Below are positions 1-12,210 of a stretch of DNA of 64,000 nucleotides, piece after piece. Source of the DNA: Wurfbainia villosa (taxonomy: Eukaryota; Streptophyta; Magnoliopsida; Zingiberales; Zingiberaceae); NCBI GenBank assembly GCA_025175895.1, contig CM045989.1, forward strand, positions 124,447,272 to 124,511,271. The letters run 5' to 3'. The notes under the pieces were generated by a model. It was not told the DNA's origin and made no database searches. It worked only from the letters and a program-made list of their open reading frames with translations. Positions within the stretch are counted from its first letter, which is position 1. Each line of letters starts with the position of its first letter. The translations under genes were made by a program, and so were the position numbers.

Positions 1-1224
1 CTAGTGAGTATCTTTACATGTGTAATTGTGATGTATTGGAATATCCCTAGTCGATGAATTGATGGATTTGGACACCATCAATTCTGTTGAGACTAGCACG
101 AGGTATACTCCTTGGTGTATCCAAGCAGCTGATTCTCACTGGCTAGAGACATTGTGATGTCCAGAGTTAATCGTGGATGCTAGTTATGGTAACTAGTTCA
201 TTGGAGTGACTAGCTGTAAAACTTCATATGGTTATCTGCATATATAGATATGTCAATGAAGTTCTTACTATAGCTTAAGTACGATATTCCTTTGACTTGT
301 GGTATTCAAGTCATCTTGGTCATGAAGACTTATGCTTTGACATCTTAAGCAAGCATCTCTGAGGAGATGTGGACCCGGGATGATTGGGCATAAGTCGAAG
401 TGATCGAAGGTGTTTGAATAGCCTATAAAGGATTCACCACTCCTTGCGAGGAGATGTATACCCATGGTCGCTCATCGGATTGTTACTAAAGTCTTTGGCT
501 AAAACATTACATGTTTAGAGTAAGGTACTCTTGGATATATGTGAAGTAACTAGAATCCGTAGGACGAGGAAATGATACTTGGGCTAGGTGTGACACAGAC
601 AACCTAGTGGGGACTGACACTATAGACCATGTCCTGAACCAAGTGGTATAAGATGAATGAAAGGAATGGGGCACGATTCATTGTAGCTGTTGAAGGGTTT
701 CAGAAATAGTTCTGGATCAACCGTTGATCTTTTCGGTTAATTAGGGATCATGATGTACTACTAGGTGCGACTCATGATCATTCTATAATTAATAGTTAAT
801 TATAGACGACCAACATAATCTGAGAACCTATTTGGTCACACGCACAACGAGCATAATCCGAAGGATTTAAAATGAGCTTGAGAATAAGATTCTCAGACCG
901 AGAGAAACTAGGTTTGGTTGGACCAAACAAGGATCGAGCATGAAATCATTTCAGTCGCAATAGAAGTGTGGATGAGCCGTGTCTTATAAAGACATGATGG
1001 ATGAACCAAATTGGTTTGGTTCTAATCCAATGGTGAAGAATAAACCAAAGGGGTTTTGTTTGTTTTAAACGAATGAACCAAAGTTGGTTCCGTTCGTTTA
1101 AACTTAAAATAGACCAACGCGGTTTGGTTTATTTTAACTTAAGTTATTGGAGTGGGTTAATGGATTTTGGTTATCAACCAATAACCATTAGGAGATGGTT
1201 TCTTGATGGTTAAGAAACATGTGC

Positions 1225-1234
1225 TCTATAAAAA
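1225..1234 (+). promoter_or_regulatory. TATA box of the outer copia 5' LTR
   Basis: TCTATAAAAA lies in the middle of the LTR. It is conserved as CTCTATAAAA in the 3' LTR at 46028. It is followed by a C/T-rich stretch (CTCTCCTCCTC) that looks like a plant leader. Confidence 0.6.
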
Positions 1235-1796
1235 CTCGGTTAGAGGTTGGAGAGCCCTAAGGATTTTGTTATTTTTGGAAAATCTTTTCCTCTCCTCCTC
1301 TTCTCCTTTTCTTGCCGACGCCCAACTTCTTGTCGCCGCCCACCATCGCCCAAGCTCCACCAGTTGGTGTCCAGCAGCTGCCATCCTCCCCACTTTCTGG
1401 CGTCTAGCTACTGCCAGAGGAGCTCCGGTGATCTTCCTTGGCTCCGGCGACAAATTGAGCACCTAGCTTTCCTTATTTGGCATGCGCAAGTTCTCCACCA
1501 AAGCTGTCCAGTTTTTTGGACAGCTTGTTTCCTTCGTATCGGAGCATCGTTTGGACGACATTTGGAGCTCCAACAGTGGCTACCTTGTCGGGTATTCGAT
1601 CTCCGATAATCTTCATAGGTGGAGGATGAAGGATTCGTCAAACGGTTGACGAATACATCTCCGAAAAAGCGAATTTTGGGGACTCATTTTTGAATCCGAA
1701 TTTTGATTCGGATTGTGATCTTCTCTCGATCACATCATCTTCGATACGAGGCTCATGGCTTTATGAAGTCATCCCGATGATACTCGACGTAGATAC

Positions 1797-2969
1797 TGTA
1801 GGGGATCTATTGGCCGGCTAGAGGGGGGTGAATAGCCCTCGTACGTTGGACGTCGTAAATTGCTCGTCTACAAAAGATTAGCGCAAGCGGAATATACAAA
1901 TACAAAGCAAAAGACAAACAATAAAACAAACGCTAACACGATGGTATAACGTGGTTCACGGCTACGCCGCTAATCCACGGTCCCCGATTCGTCCTCGGTG
2001 AATCACTCCGCTAAACCAATCCACTAAGTGGTCTCTCCTTTGCACCAAGCTAGGTGGAGGTAACCTTTACAACCAAGATCACTCTTCTTACAATAGGATT
2101 GAAGTAAAGACAAGTAAGAAGAGTTTAAAGCTTGTGGGGCACTAGGAAGATCGTTTGGAGTATGAGCATTAGCCTCTCAAAGGCTTACACCCTCTCTTTT
2201 TATAGAGAGGGCTGATTTCTTCCCGTTGGCCGCCATCACCGATTGCCGCTTGGCAGCGATCGTCATTACTACAACGGCCTCCGAACACGCCCGGATCCCG
2301 ACCGTGTAGTCCAACGGAACTCTTGGCGATCGATGGACCTCATCACGATCACGCCTCCGTAGTCGACCGCCTCGGCTACGAACGCTTCGCGGCGAAACCC
2401 TATTGACTACCGATCACCGCTTGTAGCCGATCGATGGTCTTGGCAATGACCGCCCACGATATGGCTGATCACGCTACCCGTCGATACCACCGAACTCACT
2501 GATTGAGCAATGATCGCCATGACATGGCAATGACCGGGTGTCGAAAACCCATCCGACACTTGGCCAAATGGCCAAGTTTCACCTAAGAGCTACCCTTCCC
2601 GGGTTACAATCGCCACTCATTTCTGAGTCCCTCGCCTTTCTTCTTCGCTCGGCCACGTCCCTCGGCAGCATCAGGCGCACGACTCTGCAATGCTCCTTCG
2701 CGTCTCTTGCCTCGAAGTCTACTTCCTCCGGCTTCACTCCAAGCTTCTCGTCCGGCGGTCCCTCGGATGCTCCAAGCGCACGGCTTTCGCAAAGCTATCC
2801 TTCACCGACTCAAGGCACGAGTCATGAGATGTGAAACTCGCCACGGCTCCATGTGCGAATTACTAAGTCCTGCACGACTTCAACGCACATATCACATCAA
2901 CATATCAAACTAACTTAAACCCTTTGCCACACCATCAAAACCATATTACGGCAAGAGATTGCCCTAACA
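1797..2969 (-). mobile_element. Solo LTR of family E (gag-only SIRE-related element)
   Basis: The insert begins TGTAGGGG and ends CCCTAACA, flanked by GATAC at 1792-1796 and 2970-2974. The uninterrupted 3' LTR of the host element has a single GATAC here. It is 1173 bases long and matches the LTRs at 14907-16075 and 19242-20386. In sense orientation (minus strand) it has a GATCG-rich motif cluster, a TATA box (complement of CTCTTTTTATAGAG, about 2194-2207), the family hairpin (1949-1979) and the conserved terminal block (1817-1836). No internal region remains, as expected after LTR-LTR recombination. Confidence 0.93.
1949..1979 (-). other. Conserved LTR hairpin, family E form
   Basis: Outer stem CGTGG/CCACG and inner stem CGGC/GCCG close a 3-base loop. 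It sits about 150 bases before the LTR end. The same structure with different bases occurs in families A to D. Confidence 0.7.
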
Positions 2970-3231
2970 GATACGGATAGAGGTGATTCTAGCGAGAGTC
3001 TCTTCGGTCGATGCCTTTCCCGCTACACGTGATACGTCAGGTATACCTAAAATAAATTCCTTTTATTGTAAAATTTGAAACTACGATTATGTCTACACAT
3101 GTTGTACTATGCATGTGTGTGGTGTGTGTGTTGTAATAAATTAGATTTATTGCCTTTTATTTCTTTCACTATGCACATGTTTACGAAACATGTTCGAACA
3201 TACACTCGCCGCGGTGCCGAAAATCCAATAG

Positions 3232-3245
3232 TGGTATCAGAGCCC
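3232..3245 (+). other. Primer-binding site of outer copia
   Basis: TGGTATCAGAGCCC is complementary to the 3' end of plant initiator tRNA-Met. It starts one base after the LTR end, the standard position for minus-strand priming. Confidence 0.93.
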
Positions 3246-4278
3246 AAGTTGTGTTTCGACATAATCGTAAAATTATTTTGCGATAGTCGTAATTTTATTT
3301 ATGGAAATTTTCTACTTTTGAAGGTTTAGAAGTATTTATGGAAATTTTCTAATTTTGGAAAGTCTAGAAGTTTTTATAGAAATCTTCTACTTTTGGAAAG
3401 TCTAAAAGTATTTATGGAAATTAACACTTTCCATAAATAAAATATTTGATTAGATTTGAAAAATTGTATTTCTAATTTAATCATGATTTGATTTGGGAAT
3501 CAAATATTAAATATATTTTATTTCCATAAATAGTTTTGACAATTTAGGAAATTTATTTCCTAAATTAAATTTGACTTTCCTTAATCAACACTTTCCATAA
3601 ATAAAATATGTGATTAGATTTGAAAATTTGTTTCCTAATTTAATCATGATTTGATTTGGAGAATCAAATCTCAAACATATTTTATTTCCATAAATAGTTA
3701 TGACATATAAGAAAATTTTTGTACATGCCATAAATGTATGTCATGTAATTGCATTAGATGCATATCATTATGCCATGCGTGTCGTGACATGTAGATGTAT
3801 GCCATGCCATGTAGATAATAATTATTTGCATGCAAAGAGGATGAGACATAAAAATGCTTACTCAATATTAAAGCCTACACCTTCCATTAATATGGTTAGA
3901 ACCAGAGTTCTATTTCTTGTTTGGGTTATTGGACTCTCTCCAAGCCCAACTCGAACCTGAACATGTTCAAACCATGGAATAGTTTAATACTAATATGGTA
4001 AGAGTTAGAGGTCAATCATTAGCTTTGGTTGTTGGACTCTCTCCAAGTCGGGCTAATTGGTTGAATGCGCTCTCACCATATTAAAACTATTTCTCGATTA
4101 ATGGGTTGACTTTAACCAGGAGCATCGACTTGTTGGACTCTCTCCAAGGTCGATGTGAAGGGAGGTGAAGTTGGGTGCTATGCATATGATGCAAACTTGT
4201 TAATGAGTTAACAACCCGATGTATGTGTGAACATTCAATTAGTTGATAGCACATTGTGATAGTTTCATATATGTGATA
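3246..4278 (+). repeat. AT-rich leader of outer copia with tandem repeats
   Basis: No coding sequence was seen. From about 3297 to 3425 a unit of about 45 bases (TATGGAAATTTTCTA..GGAAAGTCTAGAAG) occurs about three times. The stretch 3424-3541 is repeated at 3589-3703 (CACTTTCCATAAATAAAATAT to TTTCCATAAATAGTT). Both copies begin and end with inverted TCCATAAATA/TATTTATGGA-type words. A hairpin word TTGGACTCTCTCCAAG occurs at 3929, 4032 and 4133, spaced 103 and 101 bases. A fourth copy at 28021 lies beyond the nested element A. The long AT-rich leader probably corresponds to the untranslated region before gag. Confidence 0.75.
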
Positions 4279-4381
4279 TGTTAGTGCAATTGACCCAGGT
4301 CACGATTGACCAGGACTCGAGCTTGACTCGAGAGATGTTTTGATGTTCGACAAAAACATATGACAATGTGATTGTCATGGG

Positions 4382-4690
4382 AAAGTCCAAGTCTTGGGTC
4401 TTGGCAATGGAAAGCCCAAGTGGGACACTTGGCATTTGGAAAGTCCAAGTCTTGAGTACTTGATATGTAAAGTCCAAGCATGGGTCTTGGCAAGGAAAAG
4501 TCCAAGCATGGGTCTTGGCAAGGAAAGTCCAACATGGGTTGGCAAGGAAAAGTCCAAGAATGGGTTGGCAAGGGAAAGTCCAAGCTTGAGTCTTGGCATT
4601 TTAGAAGTCCAAGGGGTTTGATATTGGCGGCGTAAAGTCCAAGCAGAGTCTTGGAAACGTAAGTCCAATGTGCCTTGGCAGTGTAGACAC
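4382..4690 (+). repeat. CCAAG..CTTGG hairpin minisatellite
   Basis: About 11 units of 25-30 bases are seen, typically AAAGTCCAAG-CATGGGT-CTTGGCAAGG. Each unit can fold on a CCAAG/CTTGG stem. Homologous arrays are at 26523-26935, 29603-29915 and 59477-59740. The opposite strand reads as a long false ORF rich in Leu-Asp-Phe. Confidence 0.85.
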
Positions 4691-4867
4691 CATTAGCATG
4701 ACATAACTGATGGAAGCCCCTGAAGACTAGCGCAATGGATGAATAAGTCATGGATGACTTGGAGGGATCCGAGAGGCGTGAGGCTGACGGAGGTGGCTAG
4801 AAGGCTTAGGTCTAGGCTAAGGGTGGTCTAGCAAGTATGGGGGCACCATACTTGGGTTAAAACCTTA

Positions 4868-5205
4868 TGTTTGAGGTGTGCCAGTCGACTGACATGAGTC
4901 AACTAGTGTTTGAATGCGGGAATTAGCCTAGCAGTCGATTGCCAGAGGAGGGCAGTCGACTGATTAGATGAGCAGTCGACTAATCGTGTGATCAGTCAAT
5001 TGATGCTCAATTTTTCGGGCACAGAATGGAGTCTGACTCGACTATTTGGGTTAGCAGTCGAGTGGAGGCTCGATCAGTCGACTGATGGTCATGATCAGTC
5101 GACTGATGATGGATTCGTTGGATTTTTCCAGCGTGGATCTAGCCGTTGTCTCACGACAACAATGGCATCAGTCGATTGATGCCACCGAGCAGTCGACTGA
5201 TCGAC
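4868..5205 (+). promoter_or_regulatory. CAGTCGACTG motif cluster upstream of the LTR TATA box
   Basis: At least eight full or one-mismatch copies of the palindrome CAGTCGACTG are present, with degenerate copies such as CAGTCGATTG and GTCAACTAG. The cluster ends just before TTTAAATGG at 5228, so it occupies the promoter-proximal part of U3. The function is inferred from position only. Confidence 0.6.
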
Positions 5206-5510
5206 GATTTCCAGCCCAGGTTGCAGCTTTAAATGGAGCTTGTGGAGGAGGATTTCATGACTGGTTTTTGAGGCTTTTGGGGCGATTTGTTGCTGCAAAT
5301 CAGGTTCTCCAAGTGCAAGTCAAGTAACCAAGCATTCAAGCAATCAAAAGCAAGTGTTGTAAAGTTTTCTTTACTTGTCTTTCATATTTGTATTGTATAT
5401 TACTTGTAATCTATTGTAAGAGGTTTCTCCGCCTCCGACTTGTGTCGAGAAGGAGTTATTTGTGATTAGTGATTGCATTGGCATCGCTAGAGCTCTTTAA
5501 AGCTCGATTT

Positions 5511-5541
5511 GTGGAGTAGAAATCGTTCGGTTCTGAACCAC
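5511..5541 (+). other. Conserved LTR hairpin, family A 5' copy
   Basis: It reads GTGGAGTAG..GTTCGGTTC..GAACCAC. The outer stem GTGG/CCAC is intact. The inner stem has decayed (GAAATC against GGTTCT), whereas the 3' LTR copy at 27778 keeps GGAACC/GGTTCC. Confidence 0.65.
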
Positions 5542-5703
5542 ATTAAATATTTGTGTTTGCGTGATTGTCTTGTTTCGTTATTGCTATTATTATTATTCCG
5601 CTGCGCGCTAACGAAATTTGTAGAGACAAACACAATCAAAATCTATCTCGAAATGAATACAAGCTATTCACCCCCCCTCTAGCTTCCAAGGATCCCCTAC
5701 AAG

Positions 5704-5715
5704 TGGTATCAGAGC
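5704..5715 (+). other. Primer-binding site of family A
   Basis: TGGTATCAGAGC lies two bases after the LTR end and is complementary to initiator tRNA-Met. Confidence 0.9.
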
Positions 5716-5765
5716 GAGGCCGCTCTTCAAGTTTAACAACTAAGGGATCACGCTAGAGGGTGAAG

Positions 5766-6641
5766 ATGGAAGTTCAAGAGCAACTAGGTTGGGACTTCAA
5801 CACACCGGTCCCTTACACCTTATATGAACGAGAAGGCTTCAATTCTTGGAAGAGAAGAATTGAAGATTTTATCATGATGAGGGACTTCGAAGAATGATCC
5901 ATTTTGATGGAGGGATATAGCTATCCAATAGGACCAAAGGGAGGGTTCCTCAAGAAAAAGAGATGGACCGAAGTGCAAGTCCAAGATTTCGAGAAAAATG
6001 ATAAGGTAATAAAGTTTTTAATTGATTTAATACCTAACAATATCTTGTGTATGTTAGGTAATTATGTAGATTCCAAGGAGCTATGGAGCCAAGTGGTAGA
6101 GCTCCATAGAGATTCATTATCGGTCCAAGAAGAAGGACCATCACCGGCTCAAGAAGAGGAGGCCAAAGATGAATCCTCATCCTCACAAGCGAGTGAGGAT
6201 TCGGAAGTTGATAGGGAATCAACTTCCGGATCAATGGAAGAAGAGGAAACCTCCACCTCTAGGCTTGAGGGGGAGGAGAATAGAGCATCCTCAACACCGG
6301 AGCAACAAAAAGAATCATCTACATCAGGTCAAGAGGAAGAGCAAACTCAAGAGATCCTAACCACCAAATTAAGTAACTCAAGCAATTTGGTTTTAAATAA
6401 AAAACATATGCTTTGAGTGTAGGGAATCCGGGCACTACAAGAGTAAGTGCCCAAAGAAAGTCAAAAAGACTCCACCGACACCTAAAATTCAAGAGAAGTC
6501 AAAGGAAGCCGGAGCCCCGACAATTAAAATCAAGAAGTACGTGGTGTGCTTCAAGTGTCACCAAGAAGGACATTATAGGAGTCAATGTCCTATGAGGAAG
6601 AAAAAGGGGCAAGAAGGAGCAACTCATGTAGGGGGAGCTAA
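5766..6641 (+). pseudogene. Gag of family A, N-terminal and zinc-knuckle part
   Basis: The frame starts at ATG 5766, and its first residues resemble the N-terminal gag domain of SIRE-type elements (Trp/Tyr-rich, FNSWKRRIEDF). A stop follows at about 5896 and the frame resumes from 5904 to 6416. That stretch ends in an acidic, Ser/Glu/Gln-rich region where SIRE gags have a similar low-complexity linker. A frameshift near 6410 leads into two CCHC zinc knuckles, CFECRESGHYKSKC (about 6412-6453) and CFKCHQEGHYRSQC (about 6547-6588). These would bind RNA. The gag is interrupted at 6642 by a solo LTR and continues at 9839. At least one stop and one frameshift make it non-functional. Two knuckles rather than one is unusual beside the C, D and E gags here. 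Confidence 0.8.
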
Positions 6642-9600
6642 TGTAAAATACGGAAAAAAAAATTAATTAACCCTTTAATTAGTAGACTAATTGGGTTGAT
6701 TAGCTAATTGGGCTTGGGCTTGAACTAGAATCGGGCTTGGGCTGATATTAGGTTGGGCTGGAAATGGGCTTGGGCTGGTAGGCTTGAGCCGGTTTAACCC
6801 ATTTTCGAACGACATTTAAATCTCGAACCCGATCTGAAATTTATCGCCAATTTTCCTTTCCTCCCTCATTTTCTCGATCGCGATTTCTTCTCTTCCTCGT
6901 TCCGCCGCCGCAGCCTTCTCGATAGCACGCGACGTCGCCCACTCCTTCGGTCATCACCGTCGTCGCGAGCTCAGCTGCCTCCAACCGTCACTTGCGCGAT
7001 CGGCGATCTTCACTTCGTTTCCACTGAGAGCCAGCCGCTGCCGCTGTCAACGCCTCCGGTGGGTGATCCGGCTAAGGGAAAGAGGTCGACCAAGCTTCGC
7101 CGGGCTTGAATCGAGTGAGGGATTGCGTTGGGAGCTAGGGATCGACAACAAGTTTTCGCTGTTGGATTTGGGGAGCAATCTGCCGTTGCCGTCGGAGAAA
7201 GGTAAGTTGTTGAATCGATTTTCCGATCTTGGACGGGATCTATTTTTTTGTGGTGTTCTCTTCCCCATGTGCAGTCTCGTTGTCGCTCGAGCTCAGGTCG
7301 TCGCTGTCGCACGAGCTCAGGTCATCGTCGGAATACAACTCAGATCTATTAATGGACTCTCATCGGTTGGTGGTCTTCATTTTCCTTTGATCACGAGCTG
7401 CTGCTATTTTGGATTCCGACGATAGTCGTGTCTACATCAGAACAGAGGCATTGTGGGAGATTGAGAAACTGGGCAGTGAAGCGTTGAGGGAAATTTGGAT
7501 CAACGAAGCGGTGGAAGCGAGGCTCGGATGGGTAAGCTTGAAATTGAATTAATGATTCATCTTATCTATCTAATTGTTATAGATTGCAGGTGTTAGGGTT
7601 ATTGAATTGGATTTATCTTATTGATAAGTGTGGCCAGTTTTGAAGTGGAAGAGGTAAGCCTTAGTTGCATAACAATCATGTTTATTCGTGATCATTGATA
7701 TAGTAGTGATATTATGGGATTATATTGGTGATTAGTGGAGACTAGTTTTATTTTAGTTATATTGACATTCTACGGTTTCAGGACCTTGATTCAAGATAAA
7801 TTTTCGGACATGAAGATAGCTGGTGTTCTACATAGTAGGTGGGTAATATCTACCTGGTCTGGTAGTTTTGATCAAATTCTAGTGCATGATCTTGGATTTA
7901 TGTTTATACCTATTTACCTTAAATCCACTCTTATTTAATCATATGCTTGTACTGCCTTGACCTTTGAGATATATACTCTGGTACTTCATTGATTATTTAG
8001 CTCGGATAGGAACTATAAACCCTATTATGTATTAGCTGATGGATGTTCAGTAAGTACAGGTGGTTAGGGTTATCTTTGTGACCTCAGATTGAGTTACTGT
8101 GTTACATCACTAGGGTTAGGTGATGGATTGGATTATGGAGTCGATTGTTATATCATACCCGTATTAGTGGTGCATCTATGGTGGATCAAGTTGTCTGTGC
8201 ATAGATAAGTATGTGGTTGTCAGTATGTGACCATGGACTAGAGGTCCTAGCGTGATGGTATATCCATTATGGATTGTGTGCCTGTGTATGGTTATATGGA
8301 TGGTCGATAGTATATCGCTACTGACTAGAGGTCTTAGCGTGGTTGACTATCAGATGAGTATGACTCTTTGTGCGATAGAGAGAGTCTTGTGAATTGTAGT
8401 CCTTGCATAGTTGACTTTTGGTTGACCAGGACTTCCCGTGAGATAGGGAGTGTTGCGAGGATACTTGTGTGGAGCTATGCATCATTACATTTGGATGCAT
8501 CTTTGTTGGTAGGTCTCCCTTGTGGTTGAGGCAGATTCGTCAGTCATCTTGCCTCCCGGCCACTCGGGGTAGTGGTACTTGAGGTTGAGGTAGAGCATTG
8601 GATGTGCCGCTCGGCCACTATAGATGGTGGTAGTGGAGATCGCACAGCCCTTTGGCAGTGGTGTGCTTGCTCGCCCACTATAGGCGGTGGTTGTGTGGCG
8701 TGTTGTCACTGTGTGCGAGCTCGTCTACTCATGGGTAGTGTGAGCTGAGCGAGGACCCCAGGAGTAGTTAGCTCTTTACGCTTATATGCTACTCATTCAT
8801 ACTACCCAACTCGGTCACTCGAGAGTAGTGGCAGCTGGAGTCGGGCTAGTCGTCATGCCGTGCCACCCGGGCCATACTGGGGTCGTGGTTGGATGGGTCC
8901 ATGAGGCATTCTTTGATATATGTATGCATGTATTTGATATATGTTTTACATATGCCTGTGAGATGCTGCATTTGTTTGCTGCATATATTTGTACATCATG
9001 ATACATGCCATTTGCATATTTTATACTGCTATGTGGAGCATGATATATGTATTGGTCTAGACTGTTGTATGCGTTTGATTAGCATCAGGTCATTGTGTGG
9101 TATGGACTAGGTTATTATTACAGGTGATCATATACTGTTCATATGTCTGAGTATTGGTCAGGTATGGGATTGACCTGGTACATTATATGTGTTATGTTAT
9201 TGTATATCTGTCAGGATGATATAGCTTATGGTGTTGCAGACCGTCAGGTACGTTGGTATATTACTTCATGTTCAGTTGATCAGTTTAGTATATACATTGA
9301 GTATGACTATACTGTGGTTACTTGTTATTAGATTTGGATAGGACTGTATGTCTATTGGACTCATGTTGTAACCTGTAGATCTTCACATGTATACTTGTAG
9401 ATTTCTTTACCCTATATGTTCATGCACTTTCTATATATTACCCCTGAGTTTATACTCACCACCCCTGGACCCTGGGTTTCCTGTCGCCCAGATAACAGGT
9501 AGAAGATTCCTTGGACGTTCGAAGCTCCGCCAGCTGATCCCATCTCACACCGAATAATTGGGGTTTTCCACGTATTTGCTTCCGCTGTTGTTTTGTATTA

Positions 9601-9838
9601 TGGCCATGTATAATCAGTGTTGTATTTGGCTGTTGGTTTGTATGTTGTTTTTGTGTAGTATGTTAGAGTCGCACCGGTGCGCACTTTTGTGTTGTTATGG
9701 ATGTATTGTTTAGTATTGTCCATATATATGTCATGTTGATGTGGGCCTACGGGCCTTGTATTAACCCGATATGTTGCCACGTACAGGGGAGATGCCGTCC
9801 GTTTACTTTTCGGTACGACATACTCTCGGGGCGTGACA
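6642..9838 (+). mobile_element. Solo LTR of a Ty3/gypsy (Tekay-like) element, 3.2 kb
   Basis: It begins TGTAAAATACGG and ends GGGGCGTGACA. It is flanked by GCTAA at 6637-6641 and 9839-9843, and removing it rejoins the gag of family A. Its start (compare TGTTAAATACTG) and its end (GGGCCTACGGGCCTTGTAT..CAGGGGAG..GTACGACA..GGGCGTGACA) resemble the LTRs of the gypsy element at 47631-58283. It is therefore a related but distinct family. No PBS or coding domain is present. A GC-rich stretch at 6850-7330 and the T/G-rich middle yield only chance open frames. Confidence 0.85.
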
Positions 9839-10663
9839 GCTAAGGCTAACCCTAAGGTATATTTCAATAATGCACCTTCTAAGTTTAAAAGTCAAAAGCA
9901 TGCTTTTAATTCTCTTGCCATCTCTCATGAAAAACATGTTAGATATAACAAATATTTTTGTTTAGGAGCTAAAAGTGTCCACTTAGGAAATAAGGAGAAA
10001 TTTGGGACTAATGTCCCTAGAAAAACCTTTCCTAGGGAATCTATTAGGAAAATACAAGAGCACCTAGGTTTCAACCTTAAATGGACTAGGCATATGCCTA
10101 GGAAGAACCATGCCCAAGGATTATATCAAAATTCTAAAATTGGGCAATTAGAGGTTGAAAATCAAGCCTTGAGGTCAAGGCTTGAAAAACTTGAGAAGAC
10201 CCTCAAGATTATGCAAAATCAACTAAAAGGGTCAAATGGTCAAAGTCAAGAGTCTAGGACCAAGAGTCAACATCTAGGACCTAAGAGAGAAAAGTCAACT
10301 AAGGGCAAGAAGGGTTTGAGTCACAAACCTAAGGCTAAGGTGGCTTATCATAGTGTTTCATTTGATTATGGAACATAAACTAGGTCTAGGAAGACCAAGG
10401 TCAATAGGGAAGTCATCCCTAGAGTTGACCAAAGTATGTGCCTAGTGGCTAGGGTTCCAAGGAAACCTAGGGTAGCCACTAAGAAGGTTGCAAGGGGAGT
10501 TACCCCTAGAGTCAACCTAGGTAAGACCACAATGACCAAGGCTAATAAGCCTAGAAGGGTTACTAGGAGGGTATCTAGGGAGGTCATCCCTAAGGAATAC
10601 CTAGTAAACCCTAGGAGCTCAAATAGATTTTGGGTTCCTAAGAGCGTGATTGATTCACGCTAG
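9839..10663 (+). pseudogene. Gag of family A, C-terminal part
   Basis: This continues the gag after the solo LTR insertion. The frame 9833-10378 encodes a basic region followed by a coiled-coil-like heptad stretch (IGQLEVENQALRSRLEKLEKTLKIMQ, about residues 100-130), then a Lys-rich part. A stop at 10376 breaks it. The next frame encodes Arg/Lys-rich repeats (VTPRVNLGK, VIPKEYLVNP) and ends FWVPKSVIDSR at 10663. The last block matches the FWVPKSI end of the family E gag and the WVPED/WVPKD segment of the C and D gags. Here the protein stops at that point instead of running on into protease. No pol follows. Confidence 0.75.
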
Positions 10664-12048
10664 ATGGGTTTAGGGTGTGCCAACTTTAAATGGAAGGGTA
10701 GTTAACCTAACCATGGTAAAGGTGACATTTTATGTTATTTTCAAGATTATGGATACCTTGGAAATAGGTTTGATCTTTGATCCTAAAAGATTTTAAGATG
10801 TGCCAATACATTTTTGGAATTATGAAAAATTAATTAAATTGACACAATTTAGGATTAGAGGTCATAGTGTGCCATTTTGGGTTTTTGGCACACTAGGGAG
10901 AAAAGTGATAATATGACAAAATATATTTAATTATATCAAATGTCAATTAATATTAAAATTTAGGTATTATTATACCTATACATTTTATATGCCATGTTTT
11001 GATTGCCATATAACATGCCATGACATCATATCTATTTTTAATCATTTAAAATGTCATGATCATATTTAGGGTTAGGTTAAATGTCATGTATGCTTAGATT
11101 ATATCATATATCATGACATCATGATCATTGGCCATGCTCTATTATGCTATCATTTATGCCATGATCATACTTCATGCATTTAAATTAATGAAAATTGATT
11201 TAAGGACTTTGGCATGACTTGGAGTCCCATTTATAAGGGAATCAAGTAGGGTTGCCTTAGAAAATGCATGAAACCCTAGTTTAGGAGAACAAAATCCACA
11301 TCTCACATCACATTGACTTGTATGTGTTTTCATACACCCTAGATATATGTGAGATACTAGGATATGAGTTAAGTTCAAGGTGCATAGTTTTTGCATCTAG
11401 ATGAACTAAAACTCATCTTTAACTAAATGTGGATCATTGGGAAAGCTTGTGTACAAGTCATGTACATTGAGCCCAAGGAACATGATCCAATATAGGTTTT
11501 CAAAAATATTTTAAAATCAATTTAGAAAACCTTGGTGAAGTCTATCTATTGATAGCAATCACCATTGATAGAGTTGATACAGAATAGGACCAAAGCATTG
11601 AAAATTTCAATGATTTTGAGTTTTGTATCAAACTCATTATTTTATGGTAAAATAATTTTCAAATATTTTTCACCCATTGTATTGGTCATAAGTATTATAC
11701 GTATGAATTTTCATGATTTTTCGAATTACATATAATTATTTATGAATCTATTTTTCGATAAATCAAATTGAAATTCGAAATTTATCACGATCGCTTTTGG
11801 TGGCAATGATCGATCTTTGATAAAGTCGACTGCCAAGGCTGAATTCGGGAAAACAAGGTTTGTTAGCCCCATTTCAGCTATGGTAAGGTACCCTAACCAC
11901 TCCTAACCCTAGGATATGCTTTGGGAATCATTATAAAAGGTGAAAATCCATTGGATATGGATTAGGAGAGTTGTTTAGGGTTTGTATCAAATTTAAGGAT
12001 GGGAGAGTTCATGTTTGAACTTTGAACTTTATTTTTGATGGTTTAGAT
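10664..12048 (+). other. Non-coding internal region of family A
   Basis: AT-rich DNA with no open frame of note. It contains many CATG-containing words (TGCCATGATCAT and similar) between 10980 and 11180. It occupies the place where pol would lie in an autonomous element. It ends at the insertion point of element C (after TAGAT, 12044-12048). Confidence 0.7.
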
Positions 12049-12178
12049 TGTTGGATCGAAGCGGATCGCTAGAGGGGGGGGTGAATAGCGATAAAAACTT
12101 TTCTTTTAAATCGTTCGATAGACAAATAAACGCAGCGGAAATGTAAATAAAAACTAAATGAGACAAATAATTTTTTTA

Positions 12179-12210
12179 CTTGGTTCGTAGCCTTCGGCTA
12201 CTACTCCAAG
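12179..12210 (-). other. Conserved LTR hairpin, family C form
   Basis: Outer stem CTTGG/CCAAG and inner stem GTAGCC/GGCTAC surround loop TTC or GAA. Both stems differ from the family B/D/E forms (CGTGG/CCACG; GGAAC/GTTCC or CGGC/GCCG) yet stay paired, so the changes are compensatory. Confidence 0.75.

Larger units (their letters stand above)
1..3230 (+). repeat. 5' LTR of outer copia (start outside window; split by a solo LTR)
   Basis: It aligns with 44805-46881 from the first base of the window, with scattered substitutions. The 1797-2969 insert and its 5-base target duplication interrupt it. The LTR end is CCAATA where the 3' copy has CCAACA, and the PBS follows directly. A TATA box is at 1225. 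About 2050 LTR bases are visible here. The small open frames inside it match no family. Confidence 0.9.
4279..5701 (+). repeat. 5' LTR of family A
   Basis: It begins TGTTAGTGCAATTGACCCAG and ends CCCCTACA. In order it has an 11-unit CCAAG..CTTGG array (4382-4690), a CAGTCGACTG motif cluster (about 4868-5205), a TATA-like TTTAAATGG (5228-5236), the conserved hairpin (5511-5541) and the terminal block (5663-5683). It is 123 bases shorter than the 3' copy, mainly because it has fewer array units. Confidence 0.9.

Noticed and set aside
2538..2913. Plus-strand ORFs ending in SYPSPTQGTSHEM (also 15705-15941 and 19898-20330)
   Set aside because: They run against the sense direction of the family E LTR, are not conserved between copies because of indels, and match no family.
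4382..4690. CRISPR-like regular array
   Set aside because: Units are contiguous and degenerate, with no unique spacers, and sit within a plant LTR.
4281..4751. Minus-strand ORFs rich in Leu-Asp-Phe-Pro repeats (also 26400-26950, 29532-29981, 59172-59759)
   Set aside because: They are translations of the CCAAG..CTTGG minisatellite and exist in several frames at once. No conserved protein is involved.
5904..6416. Acidic Ser/Glu-rich ORF as a separate host gene
   Set aside because: It lies between a retroelement PBS and zinc knuckles, in the position and with the composition of a gag linker.
7010..7425. ORFs on both strands in the GC-rich part of the solo gypsy LTR
   Set aside because: No conserved domain; LTR location; both strands open because of base composition.
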